Part shown: piece by piece, positions 9,159 to 19,200 of the stretch
How positions within the stretch are numbered: position 1 is the stretch's first letter
Layout of the letters: each line of letters opens with the position of its first letter
Assembly: GCF_017794965.1 (NCBI RefSeq)
Contig: NZ_CP051240.1
Coordinates: 372,001 to 436,000, forward strand
From: Alcanivorax sp.
GTDB taxonomy: Bacteria > Pseudomonadota > Gammaproteobacteria > Pseudomonadales > Alcanivoracaceae
Reading direction: 5' to 3'
Length of the DNA: 64,000 nucleotides
Made by a program: the position numbers and the translations under genes
The notes under the pieces: generated by a model
The model's database searches: none
What the model saw: the letters and a program-made list of their open reading frames with translations, nothing else
Told to the model about the DNA's origin: nothing

Positions 9159-9422
9159 ATCCTGAAAAAGTGTTTCCTGTGTGCAATGCATTGATTTTAA
9201 AGGGTTTTTTTGTTTTTCTGGTGCGATAGTGCTCATTCGGTTTGGTTATTTTTACATTCCGTTAACGAATAAGTGGGGTTTTTTGTGCAAAATAAGCACC
9301 ATGTCACAGAATGTATGGATAGTGTGACTGTTTTTTGTGAACTCGTTAACAGAATAAAGTTTAATATTCCGCACTTGGTTTGGCCGGAGTAAGGGTCGCC
9401 GGGCGGTACTGGGAGCCATAAG
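9159..9422 (+). promoter_or_regulatory. AT-rich control region upstream of the DUF11 locus
   Basis: This 264-bp stretch is far more AT-rich than its surroundings and has no gene. It holds two copies of a GTTAAC-containing motif (CGTTAACGAATAA at 9260-9272 and CGTTAACAGAATAA at 9344-9357). Between them is an inverted pair GTCACA (from 9304) ... TGTGAC (to about 9329). These features suggest regulator binding. The exact promoter and regulator are not identifiable by eye. Confidence 0.45.
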
Positions 9423-9893
9423 ATGAAACTGCTTTTCTCTGTCTTGCTGCTTGCCATGTCCTCTCTGATTTGGGCGGAGGGGCCATTGAGCAGTCACATG
9501 GAAACCTTCCTGGTGACTGAAAATGAGGGCAAGGAAACCGTAGTCGCCACGGAGCAAGCATCTCCTGGCGATGTGGTGGAATACCGCCTGACCTATCGCA
9601 ATACCGGTGATCAGCCGCTTTCCGGCCTTGTCATCACCGGCCCTGTTCCGGCCAACACTGCCTATGTAGGCGGTAGCGCCAACACCGAGGTGGACGCATC
9701 GTTCACCGTCAGCATTGATAACGGAACCCGTTTCCTGGCTGAGCCCGTCACTCGAGAAGTGAAGGACGCGGACGGCCAGAGCAAGAACGTCACGGTTCCC
9801 CCCAGCGACTACACCCAGGTGCGTTGGCAGCCAAATGGCAGCCTCAAGCCTGACCAGGAGCAGCAGTATCGCTACCGGGTGAAGGTGCAGTAG
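9423..9893 (+). CDS. Exported single-domain DUF11 protein
   Basis: 156 residues with a Sec signal peptide (KLLFSVLLLAMSSLIWA). The mature part is essentially one DUF11-type domain of Ig-like fold: TEQASPGDVVEYRLTYRNTG, then VPANTAYVGGSANTE, ending QYRYRVKVQ. It resembles the last domain of the three long DUF11 proteins downstream (20094, 22979 and 10071 genes). A small subunit, cap or initiator of a surface assembly is possible, but that is inference. The function is unknown. Confidence 0.8.
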   Translation: MKLLFSVLLLAMSSLIWAEGPLSSHMETFLVTENEGKETVVATEQASPGDVVEYRLTYRNTGDQPLSGLVITGPVPANTAYVGGSANTEVDASFTVSIDNGTRFLAEPVTREVKDADGQSKNVTVPPSDYTQVRWQPNGSLKPDQEQQYRYRVKVQ

Positions 9894-9935
9894 CTCCCGG
9901 GGGAGCTGACGTAGGAGCTAACGCTCCGAGGAAGT

Positions 9936-10018
9936 CTTGCGCGAGCGGCTTGATCGTCATGGTCAGCCGCATGGGGAGGGGCGGACCACTCGTTTCGACG
10001 AGGGGCCGCTCTCGCAAG
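9936..10018. repeat. Long imperfect hairpin between two DUF11 genes
   Basis: CTTGCGCGAGCGG (9936-9948) pairs with CCGCTCTCGCAAG (10006-10018) at 12 of 13 positions. A smaller hairpin (CTCGT / ACGAG, about 9989-10002) nests inside. Just upstream, GTAGGAGCTAACGCTCC resembles pseudomonad-type extragenic palindromes. It could stabilise or attenuate the polycistronic message. Confidence 0.5.
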
Positions 10019-10070
10019 GCTTTCTGAAACTAGAGGGTAAGTCAAAACATCAAACTTTGAGGATGAAGCC

Positions 10071-13052
10071 ATGAAACATGCCTTCAATAAGGGCGTGTTG
10101 TCTTCGAAAATGGCCGTGTCCCTGGTTTCTGGTGGGTTGCTGTTTGCCGCAGGGCAAACGTGGGCACTCACCGAAGCCGGCACGGACATCAAGAACAAGG
10201 CAACCGTCACCTATGAAGACGCCAACGGCAACAGTTACTCCGCCCAGTCCAATGAGGCGGTGGTCACCGTTGCAGAAGTGTACGCAGGGACCCTGCGTAG
10301 CGACGGTAGCAAGGCCGGTGCTCCCGGCGAAACCGTGTACTTCAGTCACAGCCTGAAGAACACCGGTAACGCCCGTGACACCTTTGTGCTGAGTGGCCGT
10401 GATGGCGGTGCCACCGGTGGCGTTGCTTATGACGTCTATTGGGATACCAGCGGCAACGGCCAGCCTGACGCAGGTGAAAACGTTGTCACCCAGATCGAGC
10501 TGGATCCGGATCAGCAAGTCGAGCTGATTTTGGCTGTGCCGGTGGGGTCCAGTGCGACAGCCGGCAGCACGATCACCGCTACCCTGTTAGCCCAGTCCAC
10601 GCGTGGGGATGGCAGCTACGACGGAGATGCGACCGATGGCGGTCTGGTTATCGATACCAGCCCAGCCAGTGGAGGCGCAGATAGCGGCTCCTATGATTCC
10701 GATGCGGATGGCTCGGCAGACGGTAACGATACCAACACCGACGTGGTGACCGTGACCACCGATGCAGTACTGGTAACCACCAAGTCTGCATCCGTGAATA
10801 CGTCTACCAACACCATCACCTATACCCTGACCGTGAAGAACAACGGTGGCAGTGCGGCAACCGAGGTGAATATCTTCGATGCGGTCCCGGCCAATGCCAC
10901 TTTTGTTGATATCACTTCAGTAAATGGTCTGCTGGCAGCCAATGGCGATACCTACGAGGACAATACTGGTGCAGATCAGGCGGTCCCGACTGATGCTACA
11001 ACCATGTATGCCCCGGCCTCACTGGCCACGATTGATGAGCCGACGGGTGTGGATCTGGACGGTGACGGCACCAGCGGTGAAACCGGTATCCCCGGTATTC
11101 TGCTGACCGATGACAGCCTGGGTGTGAACACCACGGTATCGATCGTGTACCAGGTGAGCTTTGATCCGACGGCGCCTGCCGGTACCGAGATCAAGAACAC
11201 CTTTGCGGCCCAGGGCAACCTGGACAACGATGTCGGTACCACCGAAGCAGCGGTAAGCTCCAACACAGTTACCACTGTGATTGGTCAGACCTACGCTGTG
11301 GATGCCAACGACACCGAAGATGGCACCGATGGCACCGATGACGACATCTACACTGTTGCCAGTGCGGCCAGTGGTGCCGTGGTCGACTTCAAGCACACCA
11401 TTACCAACAACGGGAATGGCGTGGATGTGTTCGAGCTGAGCGCAGCCAACGATGCGACCAATCCGTTCCCGGCAGGTACCACGTTCACCTTCTGGAATGC
11501 TGCGGGCACGGTTCAGATCACTGACACCAACAGTGACGGTAACCCGGACACCGGCGAGCTGGATCCGGCGGAAGCGATGAACATCACCGTGAAAGCCGAT
11601 TTGCCGGCCAGCGCCAGTGGTGTCGGCCCGTACCAGTTCAACCTGACGGCGACCTCTGCGGGCGACAATGCCCAGTCTGATACCTCCGCGGGTGTATTGA
11701 GCACCATTAATGCGGCGGCCGTGGATATTGCCAACACTGCCAACGCGACCGGTATGGGTGATAGCACGGTCGATGCCGACGAGAACACCGGCACGCCGAC
11801 CACGACCAACACAGCAGCAGCAGGTTCGGTCACCTCGTTCAATCTGTATGTGGCCAACGAGTCCGGCAACGCCCAGTCCTACACCCTGGGTGGCACGGTG
11901 CCCGCGGGCTGGTCTGTGCAGTTTGTGGATGTGGGTGTCGATACCGATGGTAATGGCACAGTGGACAACACCAGCAATGCAGGCGATGTGGTCACAGCCA
12001 CCCCGAACCTGCCGGCCGATGCGGTTTATCACTACACCGCCAATGTGACGGTGTCCTCCAATGTGGCTCAGGCCCGTGCGGATTACACCGGCGGTGATGC
12101 GGTGAACACCAATGATAGTGATGGCGACTACCCGATCACGTTTACGGTCACCTCTCCGTCCGACAACAGCATTACCGACAGCAAGCTGGATGCGGTTGAT
12201 GTGGTGGCTAATCGTGATCTGAGCATCACGCCTGATGGCGCCAACCAGGTGCAGCCCGGCGGTAACGTGGACTACCCGCATGTGTTGTCCAACGACGGTA
12301 ACTCCACGGAAACCGTTGAGTTGTCAGCCAGCAACAGCCAGACCGGCTTCACCAATACTACCCAGCTGTATGTGGACACGGACGGCGACAATGTTCCGGA
12401 TGCATACCGTGAACTGAGCCAGCTGGCGGGCCTTGCAACCGCGGGGCAGTTGTGGGTGCGTGATCAGGCGGGTAACCCGGTGCAGATCGGTGTTGCGGAT
12501 GCCGACGGTGACAACCTGCCGGAGTTGACTCTGGAGGCCGGCGAGAAGGTTGAAGTGCAGGTGACCGTGTTTGCCCCGGCGACAGCGTCTCAAGGTACCC
12601 AGGACACCCTGAGCCTCACTGCAGCAAATGAAGACAGTGGTGCAGGCGCGGCTGCGTCCGCCACGGCCAACGACGTGACCGAAGTGATTCTGGGTCAGGT
12701 GCGTTTGAACAAGCTGGCCGGCGTCGATGCAGATTGTAGCTGTAATGCCGCAACGCCTGACTGGAGTGCGGATTCTGGTTTTGCTGCAACTCAGACCACC
12801 CAGGTGGAGCCGGATCAGTGTGTGATCTGGGACCTGACTGCGACCAATGAAGGTGCAGCCACGGCCAAGAACGTGACCATCACCGATGAAACCACCCCTT
12901 ACACCACCTTTCTGGCCGCGAAAGATTCTGTTCGTGCCTCAGATGGAGATGAGGTGACGAACTCCGGTACGGATCCGGAGGTGAAGTGGGTCGTTGGGGA
13001 TCTTACTGCCGGTAACAGCGCCAACGCGAAGTTCTGCGTGCGAGTGAACTAA
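10071..13052 (+). CDS. Large exported DUF11-repeat protein
   Basis: 993 residues, with a signal peptide ending near GLLFAAGQTWA. The mature N-terminus LTEAGTDIKNKATVTYED begins a module also found at the start of the 13209 and 20094 products. Several DUF11/CARDB-like Ig domains follow (TYTLTVKNNGGSAATEVNIF at about residue 245; VDFKHTITNNGNGVDVF at about 440; VDYPHVLSNDGNSTETVEL at about 730). Acidic loops such as DTSGNGQPDAGE, DTNSDGNPDTGELD and DADGDNLPEL look like calcium-binding EF-hand-like or type-3 loops. A final DUF11 module contains three cysteines (CSC, then CVIWDLTATNEG) and ends AKFCVRVN. There is no anchor, so it is probably surface-assembled or secreted. Confidence 0.85.
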   Translation: MKHAFNKGVLSSKMAVSLVSGGLLFAAGQTWALTEAGTDIKNKATVTYEDANGNSYSAQSNEAVVTVAEVYAGTLRSDGSKAGAPGETVYFSHSLKNTGNARDTFVLSGRDGGATGGVAYDVYWDTSGNGQPDAGENVVTQIELDPDQQVELILAVPVGSSATAGSTITATLLAQSTRGDGSYDGDATDGGLVIDTSPASGGADSGSYDSDADGSADGNDTNTDVVTVTTDAVLVTTKSASVNTSTNTITYTLTVKNNGGSAATEVNIFDAVPANATFVDITSVNGLLAANGDTYEDNTGADQAVPTDATTMYAPASLATIDEPTGVDLDGDGTSGETGIPGILLTDDSLGVNTTVSIVYQVSFDPTAPAGTEIKNTFAAQGNLDNDVGTTEAAVSSNTVTTVIGQTYAVDANDTEDGTDGTDDDIYTVASAASGAVVDFKHTITNNGNGVDVFELSAANDATNPFPAGTTFTFWNAAGTVQITDTNSDGNPDTGELDPAEAMNITVKADLPASASGVGPYQFNLTATSAGDNAQSDTSAGVLSTINAAAVDIANTANATGMGDSTVDADENTGTPTTTNTAAAGSVTSFNLYVANESGNAQSYTLGGTVPAGWSVQFVDVGVDTDGNGTVDNTSNAGDVVTATPNLPADAVYHYTANVTVSSNVAQARADYTGGDAVNTNDSDGDYPITFTVTSPSDNSITDSKLDAVDVVANRDLSITPDGANQVQPGGNVDYPHVLSNDGNSTETVELSASNSQTGFTNTTQLYVDTDGDNVPDAYRELSQLAGLATAGQLWVRDQAGNPVQIGVADADGDNLPELTLEAGEKVEVQVTVFAPATASQGTQDTLSLTAANEDSGAGAAASATANDVTEVILGQVRLNKLAGVDADCSCNAATPDWSADSGFAATQTTQVEPDQCVIWDLTATNEGAATAKNVTITDETTPYTTFLAAKDSVRASDGDEVTNSGTDPEVKWVVGDLTAGNSANAKFCVRVN

Positions 13053-13067
13053 GCCCCTCCCAGGGGG

Positions 13068-13131
13068 CCCCTCTCTCCTCCGGGAGAGGGGGGCTTTCCC
13101 AAGGGCAGCGGAGCTGTCTTTGGGAAAGCCC
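13068..13131. repeat. Two adjacent hairpins between DUF11 genes
   Basis: The first is CCCCTCTC with GGGAGAGGGG (about 13068-13091). The second is a perfect 12-bp stem, GGGCTTTCCCAA (13091-13102) with TTGGGAAAGCCC (13120-13131). There is no T-tract, so this is more likely an mRNA-processing or attenuation element than a terminator. Confidence 0.5.
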
Positions 13132-13208
13132 TCAAGTGGGGACTGGGGAACAACGCAACAGCCATCTGGCCTGGGGGTTCGGGCCGAGCAGGGAACGACG
13201 ACAACACC

Positions 13209-16200
13209 GTGAAAAACAGACTCGTGTGGACAATGGTAGCGATGACGCTGCTGGCGATAGCCAGCGGTGTGGTCGTTGCTGCCACCGAGGCAGGCACGGT
13301 GCTGCGCAATCAGGCCGAGGTCAGCTATTTCGATCCGGTCAATGGCGAAGTCATCGTCATGCGTTCCAACCTGTCTCAAGTGGTGGTCGCTCCGTTGCGG
13401 GCCGTCGCTCTGGATAACGATAACCTGGCGACTGTGGCGCCCGGTCAGCCGGTCAACTTGCCACACGTCATCAGCAACACCGGTAACGTGGCTGACCGTT
13501 ACGCCATCAACGCAAGTAATTTGACCGGCGATGAGGGCGACCTGCTGAACCTCGTCGTTTATCAGGATGTCAACGGTAACGGCCAGGCAGACCCCGGTGA
13601 ACCGGAGCTGCTTGAAACTGCCGAGCTGAAGCCGGGTGAAAGCGTGGCTCTGGTGGTAACCGGAAGTGTTCCGGCGGGTCAGAATGCGGATGATCGGTTG
13701 CGGCTTGAGGTGAGCGCCGTTTCTCTTGAGGACAATACCATCGGTGATACCCGCCAGGATGTGGTTACGGTCTCCCGCGGGGCATTCCTGAATATTACGA
13801 AATCAGCCAGCCAGAGCTGTGAGGCGCCGTTGCAGGCAGGCCAGAATCTGGACTATCGGATTTCCTTTACCAATAACGGCAGTACTGCGCCGCAGGCGCG
13901 TACCGTGTTGGTAAATGGCGTGCCCTACCAGGGCGTGCTGGTGGAGGATGAAATTCCCGGGAACGTGACCCTGCGCCCCTCCAGTGTGAGCAATGTGTCT
14001 CCGGTTCAGTCTTTCCCGCTCGTCCACCGTGCCGGTGACGCAGAAGATCAGTGGATCAGTTACGCCCAATGGGATACCGATGAGGCGGTAGATCGGTTTG
14101 CGATGTTGATGCCGGCAGAGACACTCGAAAGGAACGAGAGTGGCAGTTACACCTTCGGGGTGTCTGTGACTGCCGGCACCACCGCCGGTACCCGTATTTT
14201 CAACCAGGCCCATGTGGACCTGGAGGGCGATGGCCTGGCGGATTTTGAGAGTAATACGGTCTGTAACACGATGGGCGGTTCTGTCAGACCGGCCATCCTG
14301 TTTGAGCGCCCGACACCGGCAGTTGTGCGCAACGAGGGCACCCCGGATCTGAGTAATGATGGCGATTTTGAAGCCGCCGATATCTATCGCCTGTTGCCTG
14401 AAGCCAGCCATGAAGTGCTGCACGATGGTGTTTATATCCGCCTGACGGCATCGCAACTGAATCAATCGCAAACCCAACGTGATTTTCTGCAGCAGACCCC
14501 CAATGGTCAGCAATTGGTCATCGTCACCGTGGAGTCCCGGCTGACGGGGGACTCGGTAAGGGTGGTGATGGTGGAAACCGGCGCCAATACCGGCGAATTC
14601 CGCAGCATTTTCCCCATCGTTCTCAGTGAAGAGGAAAGAGGGAATAACCGGCTGTGCCCCTCTTATGCCAGTCAGCAAGATGTGAGTCAGTATGATGGCG
14701 AAACGACGACGCTCGATGCGCTGACCAATGCCTGTGTGTTGAACAGTACTCAGCGTGATACCTTGACCGCCCGCTATACCCTGCCGGTATACGGTGCGGG
14801 CGGTACCATCGAAACCTATGAAGTAATCAGTGACATCGCGGCGGTGGATCCGGCCGGTACCGTGTTTGACTCCACCAATGGGAATCCCGTTGGGGGCGCG
14901 CGGGTCATTCTCTATCAGTCCCGGCAAACCTTGTCTGCCAGTGGGGCAGGCTCCTGTGCGGACCTGGCCGAGAGCGATTACGAAGTCGGTACTGATCCCT
15001 ATACCGGGGAATCGCTGGATGGTGAAAACACCAATACCTCCAATGCCGATAACACCACCAAGTTGGGGGATTATCAGTACCCTTTTGCAACCCCTGGGCA
15101 TTGTTACTACCTGGATGTCATTCCGCCTGCGGGTTACACCTTCCCGTCAGAAGTGGCGCCTGCCGCCGCGGGCGCTTTCTACCCTGACGTCAATGACAGT
15201 TCCTACGGAATCGAAGGGTATCAGGCGCCGGTTGGCCGCATGGCTGCACGAGTGGCAGGGAGCAATAATGGTGCCTTCCTGCTCGGTACCGCCAATGTGT
15301 TTGTCAATATTCCGGTTGATCCCGGGGCAGGGCTCAATGCTGGCAATCTGGTTATCGACAAACGGGTAGAAAAAGACAGCGCGTCCGTGGGCGATGTGGT
15401 GGCCTACAGTATCGATATTACCAATAACCATACCGATGAATTGTATGCGGGTCGGGTATTCGACTCGTTGCCGTACGGGTTTCGCTACATCAATGACAGT
15501 GCCTGGCTGGAAGTGAATGGCAGACGTGTGGAAATGCCTGAGCCAGCCGGTCGTCCGGGCCCCCAGCTGACATTCCGGATTGAACGTTTGCTGGCCAGTG
15601 GCAATGTGGATGCACTGCCGTTGCAGCCGGGCAACACCATTACGCTGCATTACGGATTGCGTCTTAGTGCGGGAGCCGTAGACAGCAATGGCATCAACCG
15701 GGCGACGGCGCAGGCAAATACGCTTTCCGGCGCGACCTATCGCTCCAATGAAGACCAGGTCGAAGTCAAAATCCGTAACGAAGGGGTGCTCTCCGACAAG
15801 GCCATGCTGTTCGGTAAGGTCTATGTGGATGCGGATTGTAATAACCTGCAGAACGACGGTGAGTGGCCCATCGGTGGCGTCAAGCTGTACATGCAGGATG
15901 GCACCTGGGTGATCACTGACGAAAACGGCCAATACAGCATTTATGGTCTGGAGCCCGGGCTGCACACCATCAAGATTGACCCGCTGACCTTGCCTGCCGG
16001 ACTCAAGCTCAAACCCATTGATAATCGTCATGCGGCGGATCCGGAAAGCCGGTTTGTGGATCTGCGTTCCGGTGAATACCACCGTGCGGACTTTGCTGCA
16101 TCCTGCCCTTCTGGTGACCAGGCTGAGGCGCTGGCAGAACAGCTCAAGCAGCGTAATGCGTCCATGAACGGTGACTGGATGCTGGATGAAGCGGCCCGTT

Positions 16201-19200
16201 TTGATCCGCTGCGCCAGCAGACCACCAACCCGATCATTCGCCAGGCGGATGGTAGCGGTGACCTGGGCAGTGGTGTGTACACCCAAACTGGGGATGATTC
16301 CCTCAATGAAGCCTGGGACCAGGTCTCCCGTGTCAGCGGCGCGGAAACCGGGACGACCCGGCTGGTTGATGAGCAGACGCCTGAAGCGGCCATGGTGGAG
16401 ACCAGGGAAGCCGCTGCCACCATTACCCGTGAGCAGGCTGAGCAGGGCGCTTGGCTGTGGCCCCGTGGACAAGTGAGCCGTGATGGTCGTTTCCAGGTGG
16501 TGGTGCGTGCCGGGGTCGATCCGATCTTGAACGTGAATGGCAAACCTGTTGCGAAAACCCAGCTGGGCGAGCAGGTCGTGAACAAGCGCGAACGGGCACA
16601 GGTGGCTACCTGGTACGGGGTGCAGCTCGCCGAGGGCGAGAACACCCTCACCGTGACCACTAAAGACATGTTCGGTAACACCCGGGTCATGGCAGAAGGC
16701 ACCTTCATCCGTCCGGCTGCGCCGACCTCCATTACGGTTGAATCGGAAGCCGATACCCTACCAGCCGATGGCGGCCGATCCACTCTGGGCATTCGGATTC
16801 GGCTCAACGATGCTGCGGGCAATCCGGCGGTTGGCAATCACTTCGTTACTGTGGAAACCGATCGTGGTCAGTGGCTGGAAGATGACCTGCAGAGCGATAC
16901 CCCCGGGCATCAGGTGAAGCTGGTTGATGGTCGCGCCCTGGTGCATTTACGCAGCACCGAATACACCGGGCCGGTGCGTATCCGCGCAAGCCTCGACCGT
17001 TTCAGTGACAGCATCCAGATTGAGCAGATTGCGCCGCTGCGTCCCTTGCTGGCCACCGGTTTTCTGCAGGTGCAAAGCCGCGCAGGAGGATTGCGTGACA
17101 ACGGCAATGCGCCTGCGGATGTGGCGGATGAGTTTGACGACGGCGTTGATGGCCGTGCCGCCGTATTCATGAAGGGGCAGGTGCGTGGCGATGCTCACCT
17201 GACGCTGGCCTACGATACCGACAAGGATCTGGATACCGAAGACGAAGTACGTCGTGACCTGAATCCTGCGGATTATTATCCGATCCCGGGTGATGCCTCT
17301 GTGCGGGGTTACGATGCACGCAGCCGCAGCAAGCTGTACGCCAAAATCGAAAAAGACCGAAGCAGCCTGATGTGGGGGGATTACCTCACGGATCCGGGTT
17401 ATGAATTCTACGACCTGGGCCGTACACAGCGTACTTTGACCGGCCTGAATGGCATCTATGACAACGGCCGCGCCCGTTTCCAGCTGTTTGCTGCCCGTCC
17501 GGAAATGGAGCAGGTTACGGAAGAAATTCCCGGCAACGGTACGGCACTGCTTTTCACGTTGAGCAATAACCCTGCCCGTGACAGTGAAACCGTGGAAATC
17601 ATCGTTCGCGATCGTAATAACCCCGGGCTGGTGGTTGAGACGACGCCGCTGACGCGTTACGTGGATTATTCGGTGAACTACTTCACCGGCGATATCCGTT
17701 TCCATGATGTGATTCCGACGCGCGATGAAAACCTGAATCCGGTGTACGTCCGCGTTAACTACAACGTGGAAGGTGACGCAGAGGAGTACAGCGTGTTGGG
17801 GGCTCGCCTCAACTACGATCTGACTGACCAGTTGCAGGTTGGCGTAAGCCGTACCCAGGATGATCACGATACCGACGGTTATGATCTCACCAGTCTGTCA
17901 GCACAGTACAAGGTAGATGAAAATACGCGGGTGAATGTTTCCACCGGTACCATGGAACATGAAGATGGGACGCCGGAAGGGCGCGCCTACAGCATTAATG
18001 GTGAACGTTTGTGGGTCGATGGTTCGCGTACCGAGTTGCGCTGGGCCCGTGCTGAAAGCGGGTTTGACAACCCTGCGGCAGGCATTAGCGAAGCCCGTGA
18101 AGAAATGCGCCTGGGCCATGAACAGATGATCACCAACGATTTCTCTGTCGAAGTCGAAGGTATTCGCTCCAGACAACTGGATGCGTCAGATGAGCAGAAT
18201 AGCCTGGGCGCCATCGCCGAAAAGCGGATCGGTGCCACCGCATTGCGAGGCGGGGTGCGGGGTATCGAACAGAAAGACGCGCAGGATACCGAGCGTTTCG
18301 GGACCTATATCCTCGGTGCGGATCGTGGTTTTACGCTGCTGGGCAAGCCTTTCCAGATAGGTGGTGAATACGAACAGGCCTTCCAGGACTCAGGACGCCG
18401 TCGCATCGCAGCGGATGCAGATATGCAACTGACCGAGAAAACCAGCCTGTATAGCCGTTACGAAATCATCAACAGCCTGAATGGAATTAACACCCTGGAT
18501 GATGATGTGGAGACTCAGCAATTCACCACCGGGGTGCGTTCTGCCGTGACACGTAACACGGATGTCTACTCCGAGTACCGTCTGCGTGGCGCGGTCAGTG
18601 GCGAAGATGTGGCGGCGGCCAACGGTGTGAAGTCGGATATCGAGATCGAGCCGGGCTTGACGGTGAGCCCTACCTTTGAATGGATTCAGGCTCTCGAAGG
18701 TAGCTCCAGCCAGGACTCCACGGCCTTGTCCATTGGTGCGGAAGACCGCCGTAACCAGAACCGTCGTACCCTTGCCCGGGTGGAAACCCGCTTCGGAGAT
18801 GATCGCGAGTATTACGGTTTGAGTGCGGCCAATATCTGGCGTCTGAATACGGACTGGTCAGGTGTGGTTCGTGATGATCTGCGTCTTCAGTACTTCGATG
18901 CAGATCCCAAGGAGGGCGATAACATCGTTACGCTGGGGCTGGCCCGCCGCCCACGTCGTGACAACCGACACCACATGCTGTTCATGTACAAGTGGAAAGA
19001 AGAATGGGGCGGTGCCGCTGGCACCGACCGCACTGTGCACCTGTTCTCTACGCACCATAACTTCCAGCCCCATGATGACTGGATTTTCTCAGGCCGTGTC
19101 GGTGGCAAGTGGCAGGAGACGGAGCTGGGTGCGTTGGATGTGCATACAGATGCTTATGTGGCGGATGGTCGCATCATCTGGGACATGACCCGTCGCTTTG

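Noticed and set aside
11019..12281. 420-codon minus-strand frame inside the DUF11 gene
   Set aside because: Mirrors the repetitive Asp/Thr/Gly codons of the plus-strand gene; no start signal or domain.
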